The notes beneath the pieces are model-generated. The model worked only from the letters and a program-made list of their open reading frames with translations. It was not told the DNA's origin and did not search any database. A DNA stretch of 64,000 bases from G965226155 sp965226155. GTDB lineage: Bacteria > Pseudomonadota > Gammaproteobacteria > Eutrophobiales > Eutrophobiaceae. Within the stretch, counting starts at the first letter, position 1; each line of letters begins with the position of its first letter. Location of the stretch: positions 2,480,001-2,544,000 of the forward strand of contig OZ245331.1 of assembly GCA_965226155.1 (NCBI GenBank), given 5' to 3'. Made by a program: the position numbers and the translations under genes. Below are positions 37,411-47,162 of this stretch, piece by piece.

Positions 37411-39987
37411 CTAGAATTCCATAGTCGCACGCATGTAATAGTAGCCCCCGTTAAAACCGTAAGGCGACTGTTCTGGGTAGATCAAGCCAGCGATATTTCC
37501 GTTCGGATTCGTTGTCGGGTATGTGTCGAAAATGTTCTGCAACCCGAATAGGAGGGACAGTGAATCGGTCACTTTCACGGAGGTCTCTGCGTCAAACAGC
37601 CAGTTGTCATTCGGACGGTAGGCTGCCGCCGGATCATTCGTTGGTGCATCATAATGTTGGCCATAGTAACGCGTTCGCGCCATGAAACGCCAGGGTCCCT
37701 GCAGATGGGTCCAGGTCATTGTGAGACGGGAGTCTGGCCGGCCTTCTTCGATCTGCTGTCTACGGTTTTCACTGGTAAACTCGGGGTTATACTCCGCGAG
37801 TTCTATTTTCGAGAAATTGGCCACCAGAGTCAAACTGGAGTCGCCGCCCGCTATTTCAAATGGCAGGGTCGCTACCACATCAAAGCCGGAGGCTTCCACT
37901 GTCTGTTGGTTGGAGAAGAACCGTACTGACGAAAAGCTGCTGGCATCCGGTATGCCGGCTGCCAGCAAGGCAGCGATGTCTGCTGGGGTCAGCTCAAACC
38001 GGCTGGTGAAAGCAATTCGATCTTCGATCTGAATATTGTAGTAATCCACCGTCACGTCAAGGTCACGGAAATTGAATAGGGCACCGATGGCGAAGTTAGT
38101 GGACTGCTCCGGGGTCAACGCATGGGCGCCTTTCTGCTGTGCAACCGGGTTAGTCGGTGGCAGGGTAGCGATATCGGCAAGCTTGCCGTTCTGAAACTCT
38201 GTCGTCACATTGCGCAGGTTGGCCTGTCCCGCGGTGGGAACGCGGAAACCGGTATTGACAGATCCGCGCAACGCAAAATTGTCCCCGAGTTGCTGCCGAA
38301 AAGAAAGTTTGCCGTCTAGCGTATCGCCATACTGGTTGTAATCCTCGTAGCGTAGTGCTACACCGAGCAGTAAGGTGTCGGTGACATCAGATTCCAGGTC
38401 GAGGTAAGCTGCAACCGCTCTAATGGTATGTTCACCTTCGTCTTCTGGCCGGAAACCGGCGAATCCATTGGAGCCCACACCAAAGCCTTGCGTAGCCAAC
38501 CCGTGTTCCGTGTTGGGGTCAATGTACCAGGAATTGGGCTCTCCAGCATCGATCTTGAAAGTCTCGTCCCGATATTCCAGGCCGAGGGCCACATTGACCG
38601 GAACGCCACGCACCTCAAAAGGTTTAGACATATCCAGCTGAACTGTCCGATCAGTTTCCGTATAGCCGCCTGTATCATAGTAAGTCGGAATGTCATTACG
38701 CTGTGCCAGTAACTGCGGGTTAATGGTGTTATAAAGATAGAACGTTGCTGCACTGCGACCTACTGTGGCACTGATATCATAGGCCCAGTCAAGTGCAAAT
38801 GGAAGGTAGCCACGTACCCCACCTGCGAGACTCAGGTCGACAATATTGCCTCCAAATTGCGGGGTAAAGCCGCCAGGAAATTTTTCATAAAGAGTATAAC
38901 AGTTCGGGTCGCCCGCAATGTCCGCCAATGCAGCACTGTCGGGCACATTGTCGATAATTCTTACCGGGCCGCAGTCGCCTGTGCCATCACTGGTGAGGTC
39001 AGCCACCTTGACTGTGTCGAAACCGTCGTCAGTCGTCGGCCCATTGAACACACCGTCACGGGTATGCGGGTTCCGGTAGTAGAAGCCACCTTCAACCTCG
39101 CGCGAGGCCCAGTTGGCAAACGCGTAGGCCTCGTTATTACTATCAAGTTCCAGGCCAAAGTTGCCAAATAGCTTGAAATCGCCGGAAATCGCCGGCGTAC
39201 CCCAGATCTGGGCCGGTACCCGGACATTTGAGTTGCCGGCATCGATCAGGCCCTGCGCATCTGTACGCTGCACACTGCGGCTAGTCGGGTCGACCTCCTT
39301 CCACTCGAAGCTTATGTTGGCGAACCCAGCATCGGAGAGAGGCAGGCCGATATTTGTAGCGAGAGTCAGTGAGTTGCCGTCATTTTCGAAGAATGAACCC
39401 CATTTGACGTCGAAGATAGAGCCCTCGGCGTTTTCCTTAAGCACGAAGTTCATGACGCCGGCGATGGCATCGGAACCATATTGCGCCGAGGCACCGTCGC
39501 GAAGCACTTCAAGGCGATCAAGGGCGATCGCCGGAATAACCGACAAGTCCGGCCCCTGCGAGCCACCGGAAATACCTGCGCCGAGCAAAGCGATAACTGC
39601 CGCGCGATGACGCCGCTTGCCGTTTACGAGCACTAGGGTAGCGTCTGGAGGCAGTGATCGCAGAGTAGCCGGACGGATGAGTGTCGCAGCATCGCTGATC
39701 GGTTCCGGTGCAACGTTGTAGGACGGTATCAGAGTAGAAAGCAACGAATCCATGTCGGAATCGCCCTGCGCCTGGAAATCCTCTACACTGACAACATCTA
39801 CCGGTACCGGCGAGTCGCTCGCAGAGCGACCCGGCCGGCGAGAGCCGACCACGACTACCTCTTCTAATAATGTCGTTTCTTCCGCACTAGTTTCACCTTG
39901 AGCCAGCACAACGGGTATGCTTCCCACCATAAAAAACAAGTGTATAGCTACAGCCAACATAATATTATTCTTCATAAGCTTTTTCAT
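37411..39987 (-). CDS. TonB-dependent outer membrane receptor
   Basis: About 858 residues from the chosen ATG (MKKLMKNNIMLAVAIHLFF), which starts a signal peptide ending in VLAQ. A TonB-box-like LEEVVVVGSRRPGRS leads into the plug domain (LRSLPPDATLVLVNGKRRHR, LEVLRDGASAQYGSDAIAGV), then the beta barrel ending in ...YYYMRATMEF, with the terminal Phe typical of outer membrane barrels. The ligand is unknown; the plug resembles receptors for organic substrates as much as for siderophores. The gene stands alone, and the block is more G+C-rich than the core. Confidence 0.92.
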   Translation of the reverse strand: MKKLMKNNIMLAVAIHLFFMVGSIPVVLAQGETSAEETTLLEEVVVVGSRRPGRSASDSPVPVDVVSVEDFQAQGDSDMDSLLSTLIPSYNVAPEPISDAATLIRPATLRSLPPDATLVLVNGKRRHRAAVIALLGAGISGGSQGPDLSVIPAIALDRLEVLRDGASAQYGSDAIAGVMNFVLKENAEGSIFDVKWGSFFENDGNSLTLATNIGLPLSDAGFANISFEWKEVDPTSRSVQRTDAQGLIDAGNSNVRVPAQIWGTPAISGDFKLFGNFGLELDSNNEAYAFANWASREVEGGFYYRNPHTRDGVFNGPTTDDGFDTVKVADLTSDGTGDCGPVRIIDNVPDSAALADIAGDPNCYTLYEKFPGGFTPQFGGNIVDLSLAGGVRGYLPFALDWAYDISATVGRSAATFYLYNTINPQLLAQRNDIPTYYDTGGYTETDRTVQLDMSKPFEVRGVPVNVALGLEYRDETFKIDAGEPNSWYIDPNTEHGLATQGFGVGSNGFAGFRPEDEGEHTIRAVAAYLDLESDVTDTLLLGVALRYEDYNQYGDTLDGKLSFRQQLGDNFALRGSVNTGFRVPTAGQANLRNVTTEFQNGKLADIATLPPTNPVAQQKGAHALTPEQSTNFAIGALFNFRDLDVTVDYYNIQIEDRIAFTSRFELTPADIAALLAAGIPDASSFSSVRFFSNQQTVEASGFDVVATLPFEIAGGDSSLTLVANFSKIELAEYNPEFTSENRRQQIEEGRPDSRLTMTWTHLQGPWRFMARTRYYGQHYDAPTNDPAAAYRPNDNWLFDAETSVKVTDSLSLLFGLQNIFDTYPTTNPNGNIAGLIYPEQSPYGFNGGYYYMRATMEF

Positions 39988-40479
39988 AGTTAATAACCTA
40001 TATTGATGATATAACATTCTAATAATATTAGTAGTAAATTTATAATTTTTATCGTATTTTTAACGTTTATGGATACAGTATAGTGACTATTGCTCTCTAT
40101 TCTCTTCGCACCTCAATTAACGCAGTTAGTTAAATATGTATATGATCCGTTGGATTATCACGGTTTTTCGTAATTAGTCAACAAACAATTAATTGAATTT
40201 CTTTGAGATTTTGGCTTGATGATGGCTAATGACCCGTTGAGATCCGTGATTGTTAAAAATTGAACGAGTATGCAGGTGATGCTCATGAGTTTATAAAAAA
40301 GATCGCTACATTGATGACGTTTTGTAAATAGACCGGCATCAGTTGGTGTAAATCGGTCAGGGGAGGGCGATGTAGTGACAGGTTGCCTGGTCGCACAAGT
40401 GCGGTAACGTTGCCTCTGCCCCGATAAGGCCAATGATTGCCGACTTCACTTTTTAAAAAATCTGCCACAGTGTGGATAC
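39988..40479. other. Intergenic region between the TonB receptor and the IS3 element
   Basis: About 490 bases, A+T-rich near the receptor start (40010-40080), where its promoter should lie. The remainder holds no recognisable gene. The last eight bases are the left copy of the IS3 target duplication. Confidence 0.4.
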
Positions 40480-40552
40480 TGTAAGTCGTCAAAAGATCTG
40501 GGACACAATAGTCTAAAAGTCAAGAGAGACTCTCATACATTGTAGTCCTATT

Positions 40553-41539
40553 TCACTGGTTCATAGATAAACTTAAATTATCCTTCCTCCTCAGTTGTAG
40601 CGTTTCGTGTTTAATGACGGCTCTTCTGTCTATGATTTCCTGATAACGGCCAAAATACATATCGGCAGGTGTAATGTTGTCGAGCGACTCATGGTAACGC
40701 TCATGATTGTAGTACTGAACGAATTGCCGGATGGCCTGTTCCAGTTCCCACGGATAGTAATAGTGCTCCAACTTTACGACGTTCTTCATGGAACGGTGAT
40801 AACGTTCAATCTTGCCTTGGGTCATAGGGTGATACGGTGCGCCACGGGTATGTTGCAGTTGGTGTTTGCCCAGGTAGTCTTTTAATTCTGACGAGATATA
40901 ACAAGGTCCGTTATCACTGAGTAAACGAGGACGGTGTTTGACCGTTATCTCGTTGACACCGGTGGTCTCAATCGCCGCATCCAGTGTTTGCTTCACGTCA
41001 CCAGTTGCCATGCTGGTCGTTAACTTCCAGGCAATGATATAGCGGGAGTAATCATCCAGCACCGTGGACAGGTAATACCACCCCCAACCCACGACACGAA
41101 AGTAGGTGAAGTCCGTCTGCCATAGCTCGTTGACTCGTCGTGTTGGATTCTGAAACGAATCCCCCGCTTGCATCAGGATATAAGCAGGACTGGTAATGAG
41201 ATCGTATTGCTTTAACAGGCGATAGACACTGGATCCCGAGATGAAGCAACTATGTTCATCGGTGATGGTCCACGCTAACTCGCGGGGTGATTTGTCTGGA
41301 TGTTGCAAGGCGATCTCCAGACACTGCTCCTTCACCGTCTCCGGTAACTTATTCCAGAACCGCCTAGGTGATCGACTGCTTGGCCCCAGACCCTCTGGTC
41401 CATTATCCAGATATTGCCGATACCAACGATAAAAGCTACTACGACTCACCCCTAATTCTCTCAGGGTACATCTAACAGGTAATTCCGAGCCTTCTACCAA
41501 CCGGGTCACTTCCAGCTTCTCTGCCGCTGACAAACTCAT
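40553..41539 (-). CDS. IS3-family transposase OrfB (catalytic)
   Basis: Retroviral-integrase-type DDE transposase of 328 residues. The three acidic residues lie in WQTDFTYFRVVGWGWYYLS, RLLSDNGPCYIS and PYHPMTQGKIERYHRSMKN. An N-terminal helix-turn-helix (CTLRELGVSRSSFYRWY) precedes them. It overlaps the end of orfA by 4 bases (ATGA), and an A7 run upstream in orfA could also allow frameshifting to make an OrfAB fusion. Confidence 0.93.
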   Translation of the reverse strand: MSLSAAEKLEVTRLVEGSELPVRCTLRELGVSRSSFYRWYRQYLDNGPEGLGPSSRSPRRFWNKLPETVKEQCLEIALQHPDKSPRELAWTITDEHSCFISGSSVYRLLKQYDLITSPAYILMQAGDSFQNPTRRVNELWQTDFTYFRVVGWGWYYLSTVLDDYSRYIIAWKLTTSMATGDVKQTLDAAIETTGVNEITVKHRPRLLSDNGPCYISSELKDYLGKHQLQHTRGAPYHPMTQGKIERYHRSMKNVVKLEHYYYPWELEQAIRQFVQYYNHERYHESLDNITPADMYFGRYQEIIDRRAVIKHETLQLRRKDNLSLSMNQ

Positions 41540-41895
41540 TCGTCTGCCCAGGTCGACTCCAAGCCAAGCACACTTTTTTTAAGCACATCGTTCTTCAGCA
41601 TGATGTCGGCTAGCAGGCGTTTGAGCTGGTCGTTTTCTCTCTTCAGATCGGTGCCTTCACTGGAACTGGCTTCCCGTTTGATATCGCCAGCCAGGCGCTG
41701 TTTCCCGGCCTCTAGAAACTCCTTGCTCCAGCGGTAATACACGTTTTGATTCAATCCTTCCCGGCGGCACAGCTCAGCGATACTTTCTTCTCCACGCATA
41801 CCTTCCAGCACAATTCGGATCTCTTCTTCAGAGGAATACTTTTTGCGGGTACGACGACGTATTTCTTTAACCAACTTCTCGCTATTATTACCCAT
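41536..41895 (-). CDS. IS3-family transposase OrfA
   Basis: DNA-binding subunit of 119 residues. A helix-turn-helix (ESIAELCRREGLNQNVYYRW) is followed by a leucine-zipper-like helix (LKRENDQLKRLLADIMLKND). Ends with a 4-base overlap with orfB. Confidence 0.92.
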   Translation of the reverse strand: MGNNSEKLVKEIRRRTRKKYSSEEEIRIVLEGMRGEESIAELCRREGLNQNVYYRWSKEFLEAGKQRLAGDIKREASSSEGTDLKRENDQLKRLLADIMLKNDVLKKSVLGLESTWADE

Positions 41896-42111
41896 AATGA
41901 AACTCCTGTTTTATAAGGTTAACTTATCAGAAGTCTCTCTTAGAATTTAGCTCAATTGTGTCTCATATGCTTTGACGGGATACAGTGGATACTATTGAGG
42001 TTGCTCCCCCTTAGTTGGACAAGGAGCGTGACGGAGTATGGGCTCGTTTGAGTTTTATTAGGCTTCAGAGTATTCTTAAAAGATAGAGTTTTAATCAGTG
42101 GAGAAATCTTA

Positions 42112-43137
42112 ATGAATAATCTCAAAGCAAGGTGCGTTCGAAGCATACAGGATTGCTGGTGGGGAACGAGTTCCGTTCTTTCGCTCACGCTTGTTATCTC
42201 CGCTATGTGGATTCTTGTACCACACTCAGCGCGAGGGGCTGGTTCGGGACTTTATCTGAGTAGCGAGTTGGGTGCCAACTTCACCCCAAGCATGGATACA
42301 GTTGGCTCGTCCAACGACCGAGCCAGTGTGTGTGATGAATTTATCAATCCTTCGTTCGCGACGGTCACAGCAACGGCAGGGTACGAGAACTACAATTGTA
42401 CGGGTCCTAATCGTGGTGCGACTGGAGACTGGCAAAACGTATTTGGCGGCGCCGATGGCATTTTGGCCGGAATGGCGGTGGGGTATAGCTTGAGTGAGAC
42501 ATACCAGGGCCACTTTCTGAGCAGATTCCGTCTTGAACTAGAGTACTTCTACCACAGCACCGAATATGACCAGACGAACACCATCCCGGATGCCTCGGGT
42601 GAAAGCGGTGACAAGCTGGCCCAGGAAATTCTAACAGCCACAGATCGCATAGACAGCCTTAGTTCACACAATATTTTCGGAAATCTTTATATCGATTTCC
42701 AGGCCAACAACCGGTTCACTCCCTACGTGGGGTTTGGCATTGGCTTAGGGTTTACTGATATGAGCTATGGGAGTGTGTGGGCGCGGAATCCCGACTCTAG
42801 TGCTATCACTACGGGCGAAGACCTGGCCAACGTCAACACTATCCGTGATAACTTAGCTGGGACAGTCAGTGTTGCACAAACCAGACTCCGTGATACGATC
42901 TTTGGCTACCAGCTGCTGTTCGGGGTCGATTACGCACTAACAGAGTCACTATCCTTGGGAATAAAAGGCCGGTGGGCCAATTTCGATTCCTTCAGTGATG
43001 GTGGTATCATCTGGGATCCACTGCGAAGTCATGGGCCCAATCTGCGACTCGACGGCAGTGAACCGGTGGTGGGCTGGCTCGAAACCGACGATATCGCAAT
43101 GTTCGGGGCCAGTGTGAACTTGAAGTACAATTTCTAG
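42112..43137 (+). CDS. P44/Msp2-like outer membrane beta-barrel protein
   Basis: Protein of 341 residues. A signal-like hydrophobic stretch (residues about 20-40) ending near SARG precedes an outer-membrane barrel: GLYLSSELGANFTPSMD, FRLELEYFYHSTEYDQ, RFTPYVGFGIGLGFTD and a final ASVNLKYNF ending in Phe. Conserved glycines and aromatic girdle residues alternate. It looks like an Omp/surface antigen of the Msp4/P44 family. Function unknown. It follows the IS3 element by 128 bases, so the native promoter may have been altered. Confidence 0.8.
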   Translation: MNNLKARCVRSIQDCWWGTSSVLSLTLVISAMWILVPHSARGAGSGLYLSSELGANFTPSMDTVGSSNDRASVCDEFINPSFATVTATAGYENYNCTGPNRGATGDWQNVFGGADGILAGMAVGYSLSETYQGHFLSRFRLELEYFYHSTEYDQTNTIPDASGESGDKLAQEILTATDRIDSLSSHNIFGNLYIDFQANNRFTPYVGFGIGLGFTDMSYGSVWARNPDSSAITTGEDLANVNTIRDNLAGTVSVAQTRLRDTIFGYQLLFGVDYALTESLSLGIKGRWANFDSFSDGGIIWDPLRSHGPNLRLDGSEPVVGWLETDDIAMFGASVNLKYNF

Positions 43138-43701
43138 CTAGCTGAACAGGCATCATGGACCGCGGCGATGCATCTACGTGAGATCCTTGATCTTGAATCT
43201 TGCATAATCCGCCATACAGTCTGGTCTCTGTTCAGAGACGCCATGCCTGGCCCCAGATATACGCCTCCAAAGTAATTAATACTTAAAAAAGTATTAATAA
43301 ATACATGGTCTTATTTGTTATATATGTTAATCAACATTAGGTTATACACCTGGTAAAGTAGCAAAAAGTTGTTCCAGAATATCCAGAATCTTCGGATCCC
43401 CCAGCTATATCTGGCGAGTGTATCCCGTCTGCTCTGGGACGAACCGGTGCAGCGATTGACTCCGACAACCCGCTGTTAATAGGGCATGACCTCCAGAGAT
43501 GAATTCGCCCTGGATGACCGTTGCCTTTTTTAGAGACTCGGAAAACTCGGAAAATGGCTACTCGCCGGCTGAACCATTTTTAGAACGTATCTTCGCAGAT
43601 ACCGACGATCAGGCAGACGTCGTGGTTAGTCATGCCGAGCGTGCGCTCGAATTGAACCCGTTACGTAATGTGTGTGACATTCCCTGATCGATCATCTCAA
43701 G

Positions 43702-43726
43702 TTCCCTGTTCCTGCATAACAGGGAA
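43702..43726. repeat. TTCCCTGTT inverted repeat
   Basis: TTCCCTGTT, seven-base loop CCTGCAT, AACAGGGAA: a perfect 9-bp stem. The same TTCCCTGTT recurs at 43801-43809. No T-run follows. It could be an element end or a structured RNA. Confidence 0.55.
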
Positions 43727-43798
43727 TTGCCTGCTAACTCTTTGAAATCTGGAGCGTTATCATGTTGGAAACAACTAAATTGTCACTAAATTTAAGTA

Positions 43799-43831
43799 AT
43801 TTCCCTGTTATTCCCCAATAAACTGGGAAAT
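43799..43831. repeat. Hairpin ATTTCCC...GGGAAAT
   Basis: ATTTCCC (43799-43805) pairs with GGGAAAT (43825-43831). An inner TTATT pairs with AATAA around a CCCC loop. It shares TTCCCTGTTA with the hairpin 100 bases to the left. Confidence 0.5.
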
Positions 43832-44475
43832 AGGCGTAGACGGGTTCACGCGGGACGGTTTAAAACTAAAAGACTTCAGTCCGGGGCTAATTCACGTGTC
43901 ACCTACGTGGCTCGCGTACGTTTCGCCGACAGGAGTCAGTGGCTGTGCAATTCTGATAATCTTCGATTCGCCTTATCTATTCTTACTTTAGATAGAGCAG
44001 AAGATAGATGATGATGTCGAGGTAATGATGCCCGGAACTCGGCTATGCCACAACCTTGACTATCTGAAACAGTTTTATGCTTCTCCCGTCTAGCTTGAGA
44101 AACATCTTGATAGTGCACGGCCAGCGTTGTCGACAACGACGTCATGCCATGCGGCCGATCGCAAGATGTTCGATACAGGCTTCTTAATTTGAATAACGCA
44201 TGAAACAAGCCTGTTATTGTTGATTACGGTGATATATTACCCAGATTACTTACTTCGCATAATGTATATTATGTTAAATTAGAATAATATCGGCTTTATC
44301 AGGTTTAGTGCTAAATAAGCTTTATTCCCTTCTATAATACCAAGCAATTTACAATACCCTTCTCGCTGAAATAACGTCTAAAACAGTCTCTAAGAACAAT
44401 GAATAACAATACTTTGCAATGGATAGCAATAAAGACAAGTAAATGTAAGCGTATCTAATCGATAATAAGTCCTTA

Positions 44476-44883
44476 TCAGCTCGTTCGACTTGTATTAGCA
44501 TTTCCCATAATGAGAAAAAAGATTGCTGTTAATAGTAAAACCACCTGAAATTCCATGCCACCTACAGGAAATCCCTCTGCAGGACGAAAATCCCATCTAC
44601 CCCAATGGACTAGAGGTATGGCGCCAAGCATGATTGAAGCCATAGCAAAACCTGCTAAACGGGTAATTAGGTCGTTTGTGAAGCCCCCTATGATAATTCC
44701 CAGGCCTCCCGCAAACTCTGCAAATGCAATGAGCACATCGATAATTATCGGGAAACCCGTACCCTCGTTAAAATTACTGAAATCAAAAACTTTGCCAGAG
44801 CCATGGTAAAGAAACACGCTGGCAAGTCCAATACGCAATAACCAGTGAGCATGTGGTTTTAGAGTATCTAATAATTTAAGCAT
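44476..44883 (-). CDS. DoxX-family membrane protein
   Basis: About 135 residues from the ATG at 44883 (MLKLLDTLKPHAHWLLRIGL), preceded by GAGGGGGA eight bases upstream; the longer frame would cut into DUF4124. Four hydrophobic helices and LRIGLASVFLYHGSGKVFDF match the DoxX/YphA group of quinone-interacting or unknown inner-membrane proteins. Ends HWGRWDFRPAEGFPVGGMEF and a final hydrophobic helix. Confidence 0.85.
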   Translation of the reverse strand: MLKLLDTLKPHAHWLLRIGLASVFLYHGSGKVFDFSNFNEGTGFPIIIDVLIAFAEFAGGLGIIIGGFTNDLITRLAGFAMASIMLGAIPLVHWGRWDFRPAEGFPVGGMEFQVVLLLTAIFFLIMGNANTSRTS

Positions 44884-44935
44884 TGTATGTCCCCCTCTTT
44901 TTCCTGTGTTTCTTAATTTTATTGAAAATGACCTG

Positions 44936-45553
44936 CTAAAATGAGACCGTAAGTCCAGCAAACCCTCCAGCCCTGGTAGTTGTAGGGACATGTAGCTGAT
45001 TTTGTCTTGGACTTACTACCTTTGGTGTAACTTGAGGCTGTAAACGATAAAAATCACTTGGAATTCTATTTCGGTAAAATACCACCGGACGCTCTACAGG
45101 CGCTGGTGAGTAAACTTCTGGAGATAAACCATACTTACTGTGTATAGCAGCAATTTCAGTCCTGGCTGCATCTAGCTGTACTTGTGTAGCGCTATGATAG
45201 GATGAGGAAATATGTCGAATTCTTCTATTTAAATTCTCTAATTTCTTCTGATCACTAAAACTCATCGTAACCGGCTTGTTTTCATCATTATCCTTCCCCT
45301 GCTTTGCTGTCCGAAGATCTTGTAGAATTTTGAGGGTTTGATTGAGCTCTTCCACTGGATCCCTTTCATTTGTGCTTTCCACATAACTCACTTCAGGGAT
45401 ATAAACCACATCTTTCACAGAAGCCGAATCTGAAGGCAATGCATCACTGAAGTTTACAACACCTTCTTCATCCACCCATCGATAATTATCTGCATGGATA
45501 GGATTTATCATAAAACAGATTAAAATTTGCCCCATTATTATTTTCATAGCCAT
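44936..45553 (-). CDS. DUF4124-domain secreted protein
   Basis: Protein of 205 residues. A signal peptide (IIMGQILICFMINPIHA) precedes the DUF4124 core NYRWVDEEGVVNFSDALP, a short beta-rich module that resembles a mini-domain near the N-terminus of many periplasmic proteobacterial proteins. The centre is helical (LNQTLKILQDLRTAK, QKKLENLNRRIRHI) and the C-terminus is low-complexity. No enzymatic signature. The doxX gene follows after 52 bases. Confidence 0.85.
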   Translation of the reverse strand: MAMKIIMGQILICFMINPIHADNYRWVDEEGVVNFSDALPSDSASVKDVVYIPEVSYVESTNERDPVEELNQTLKILQDLRTAKQGKDNDENKPVTMSFSDQKKLENLNRRIRHISSSYHSATQVQLDAARTEIAAIHSKYGLSPEVYSPAPVERPVVFYRNRIPSDFYRLQPQVTPKVVSPRQNQLHVPTTTRAGGFAGLTVSF

Positions 45554-45638
45554 TGCTCACCTCTACGAGAATTATTTGGTTATATCTAGTTTGTCTCCCT
45601 TATAAATCGATAGCTCAAAGAAACAAGAGGAAGATATA

Positions 45639-47132
45639 CTACTCAAAAAAGCCCATCCGCTCACGTAGTTCCACAAAACGCGGCTCTTCCAGGACTGGAT
45701 CGTTCAAAATATTGGCCTTAATTTCATGTAAAGATGATAAACCCTCATTCGTGCTGCTGTTCAGCACATCATAAGCCTTATCATTTTCACCTATAGCCAA
45801 ATACGATAATCCCCAAATACTTGGCCGTATATATCGTCCCTCACTCTCCCACTTCTCAATCTGCTTAACTAATCTCGCTGCTTCATCCTGCTTATCTAGT
45901 ATGGAATAAAAATAAGCAAATGCCGCTACAGAAAAAGGCTGGTATATTCCTTTCAGTTGTTGTTCTGAAATTTGTAGCTCCTTTAAGGCATCATCATCGT
46001 GCCCTAAAATAATCTCCATCATGGCTAGCCACAAATGGGTAAATGAAATAGTAGGCCCCATTTCAGCTGATTGATGAAAGAGATCAACGGCTTCATCCTG
46101 ATATCCTGCATACAATATTGTCCTGGCCACCCTGGCATAGGTACTAGCATCGTTAGGCGCCAATTCAATGCTGCGTCTTGATAATCGAAGAGTCTGTTCA
46201 CTATTCTCTTCGATATAGCTAAGAAATCGGGCATAGATATCGAGAATTTGTGTGTCATTCGGTCGCAATTGAATCGTACGTTCATATGCTTCAATTGTTT
46301 CTGCTTTACGCCGGTTATTAAAATGAACTGATGCCAATGCCCAATAAGCCATACCAAGGTTTGGATCTAATTCTAACGCTTTCTCTGTATGTTCAAGCGC
46401 TACCCTTTTCATTTCTTCGAACGATAATTCATCAATCTGAACAGCCGGATTAATTGAAAGCCAATAACCACATGCTTTGACTGCATGTGCTAGTGCAAAA
46501 TCAGGATCCATTGCAATTGCTTCATCCAGGTGCCGGTAAAATTGAGGAGCGGTCATATTTGGACTAAGGACTCTAATACTTGCCCTCCCCTTCAGGTAAG
46601 AAATATACGCGTCAAGTGATTGAGTCGGGATCTTTCGTATGCGTTCCAGTTCAGACAAAGATAAGTCCGCTCCAGCGGCCATGGCAATGTGCTCAACAAT
46701 TTCCGCTTGTATTGCAAAAATATCAGCCAGTTCATAGTCATATTCTTTTGACCACAGCAAATTGCTGTTTGAAGTATCGATGTGTCGTACGCTAATTTTC
46801 ACTCTATCATTCACATAACCAACACTGCCTTCCATTATGGTAGCCACATTAAGTTCAGAGGCTATCTCACTAATTGACTTATCAGTATCTTTATAGCGCA
46901 GTACAGAGGCATGGGTTATCGGGCCCAAGTCTTTAATTTCCGAGAGATGGTCATTTATTTGCTGATGTACTCCTACAGCAAAATAGGCATCACCAGGATT
47001 CGGACTTACGTTTTCAAAAGGCAACACAGCAACGGAGTTGTTTGGTGCATCGGCTAATGCAGAAGGTGCGACGACCAATAACTGAATAACTAGCCACATT
47101 ACAACCTGCAGCCTTAAATTATATGCATTCAT
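45639..47132 (-). CDS. Exported TPR protein with FlgO/adenylate-cyclase-like N-terminal domain
   Basis: Protein of 497 residues. After a signal peptide (LVIQLLVVAPSALA) comes the domain NSVAVLPFENVSPNPGDAY, ASELNVATIMEGSVGY, VKISVRHIDTSNSNLLWSKE, often found in front of TPR arrays. Several TPRs follow (HTEKALELDPNLGMAYWALA, AYERTIQLRPNDTQILD, LSRRSIELAPNDAS). It is a paralogue of the gene at 59840-61408 in the opposite orientation. No cyclase or kinase domain is attached here. Its role is unknown; possibly protein-protein contact in the periplasm. Confidence 0.85.
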   Translation of the reverse strand: MNAYNLRLQVVMWLVIQLLVVAPSALADAPNNSVAVLPFENVSPNPGDAYFAVGVHQQINDHLSEIKDLGPITHASVLRYKDTDKSISEIASELNVATIMEGSVGYVNDRVKISVRHIDTSNSNLLWSKEYDYELADIFAIQAEIVEHIAMAAGADLSLSELERIRKIPTQSLDAYISYLKGRASIRVLSPNMTAPQFYRHLDEAIAMDPDFALAHAVKACGYWLSINPAVQIDELSFEEMKRVALEHTEKALELDPNLGMAYWALASVHFNNRRKAETIEAYERTIQLRPNDTQILDIYARFLSYIEENSEQTLRLSRRSIELAPNDASTYARVARTILYAGYQDEAVDLFHQSAEMGPTISFTHLWLAMMEIILGHDDDALKELQISEQQLKGIYQPFSVAAFAYFYSILDKQDEAARLVKQIEKWESEGRYIRPSIWGLSYLAIGENDKAYDVLNSSTNEGLSSLHEIKANILNDPVLEEPRFVELRERMGFFE

Positions 47133-47162
47133 AATTACATTTACCCATTTTTACCATTTTTA

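Larger units (their letters stand above)
40480..41984. mobile_element. Intact IS3-family element
   Basis: A 1,505-base element with imperfect inverted ends. Left: TGTA, CGTCAAA, GACACAAT. Right, read inward: TGTA, CGTCAAA, GACACAAT, with about eight mismatches over 30 bases. Flanking GTGGATAC occurs on both sides. It carries overlapping orfA and orfB, both open, on the minus strand. All features fit a recent, potentially active insertion. Confidence 0.88.
40472..41992. repeat. Target-site duplication around the IS3 element
   Basis: GTGGATAC occurs at 40472-40479 and at 41985-41992, immediately outside the inverted repeats. If the element really begins ACTGTA and ends TACAGT, the duplication is only GGAT (4 bases), the usual size for IS3 elements. 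Both readings fit the same bases. Confidence 0.75.
43138..44475. other. Long gene-poor region with hairpins
   Basis: About 1,340 bases without a gene I can support. A 62-codon frame (43499-43687) has a TPR-like end (SHAERALELNP) but no start context, and may be a relic. Two hairpins with TTCCCTGTT lie at 43702-43726 and 43799-43831. From 44210 on the sequence is A+T-rich, with no ORF. Confidence 0.45.

Noticed and set aside
38357..39242. Frames on both strands within the TonB receptor gene
   Set aside because: Shadows of a high-G+C coding gene.
41952..42188. 78-codon minus-strand frame beside the IS3 element
   Set aside because: Crosses the IS end and the start of the outer membrane protein gene; looks like a chance frame.
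43499..43687. 62-codon plus-strand frame with a TPR-like end (AERALELNP)
   Set aside because: Too short, no start context, and only one motif. Kept as a possible relic in the gap note.
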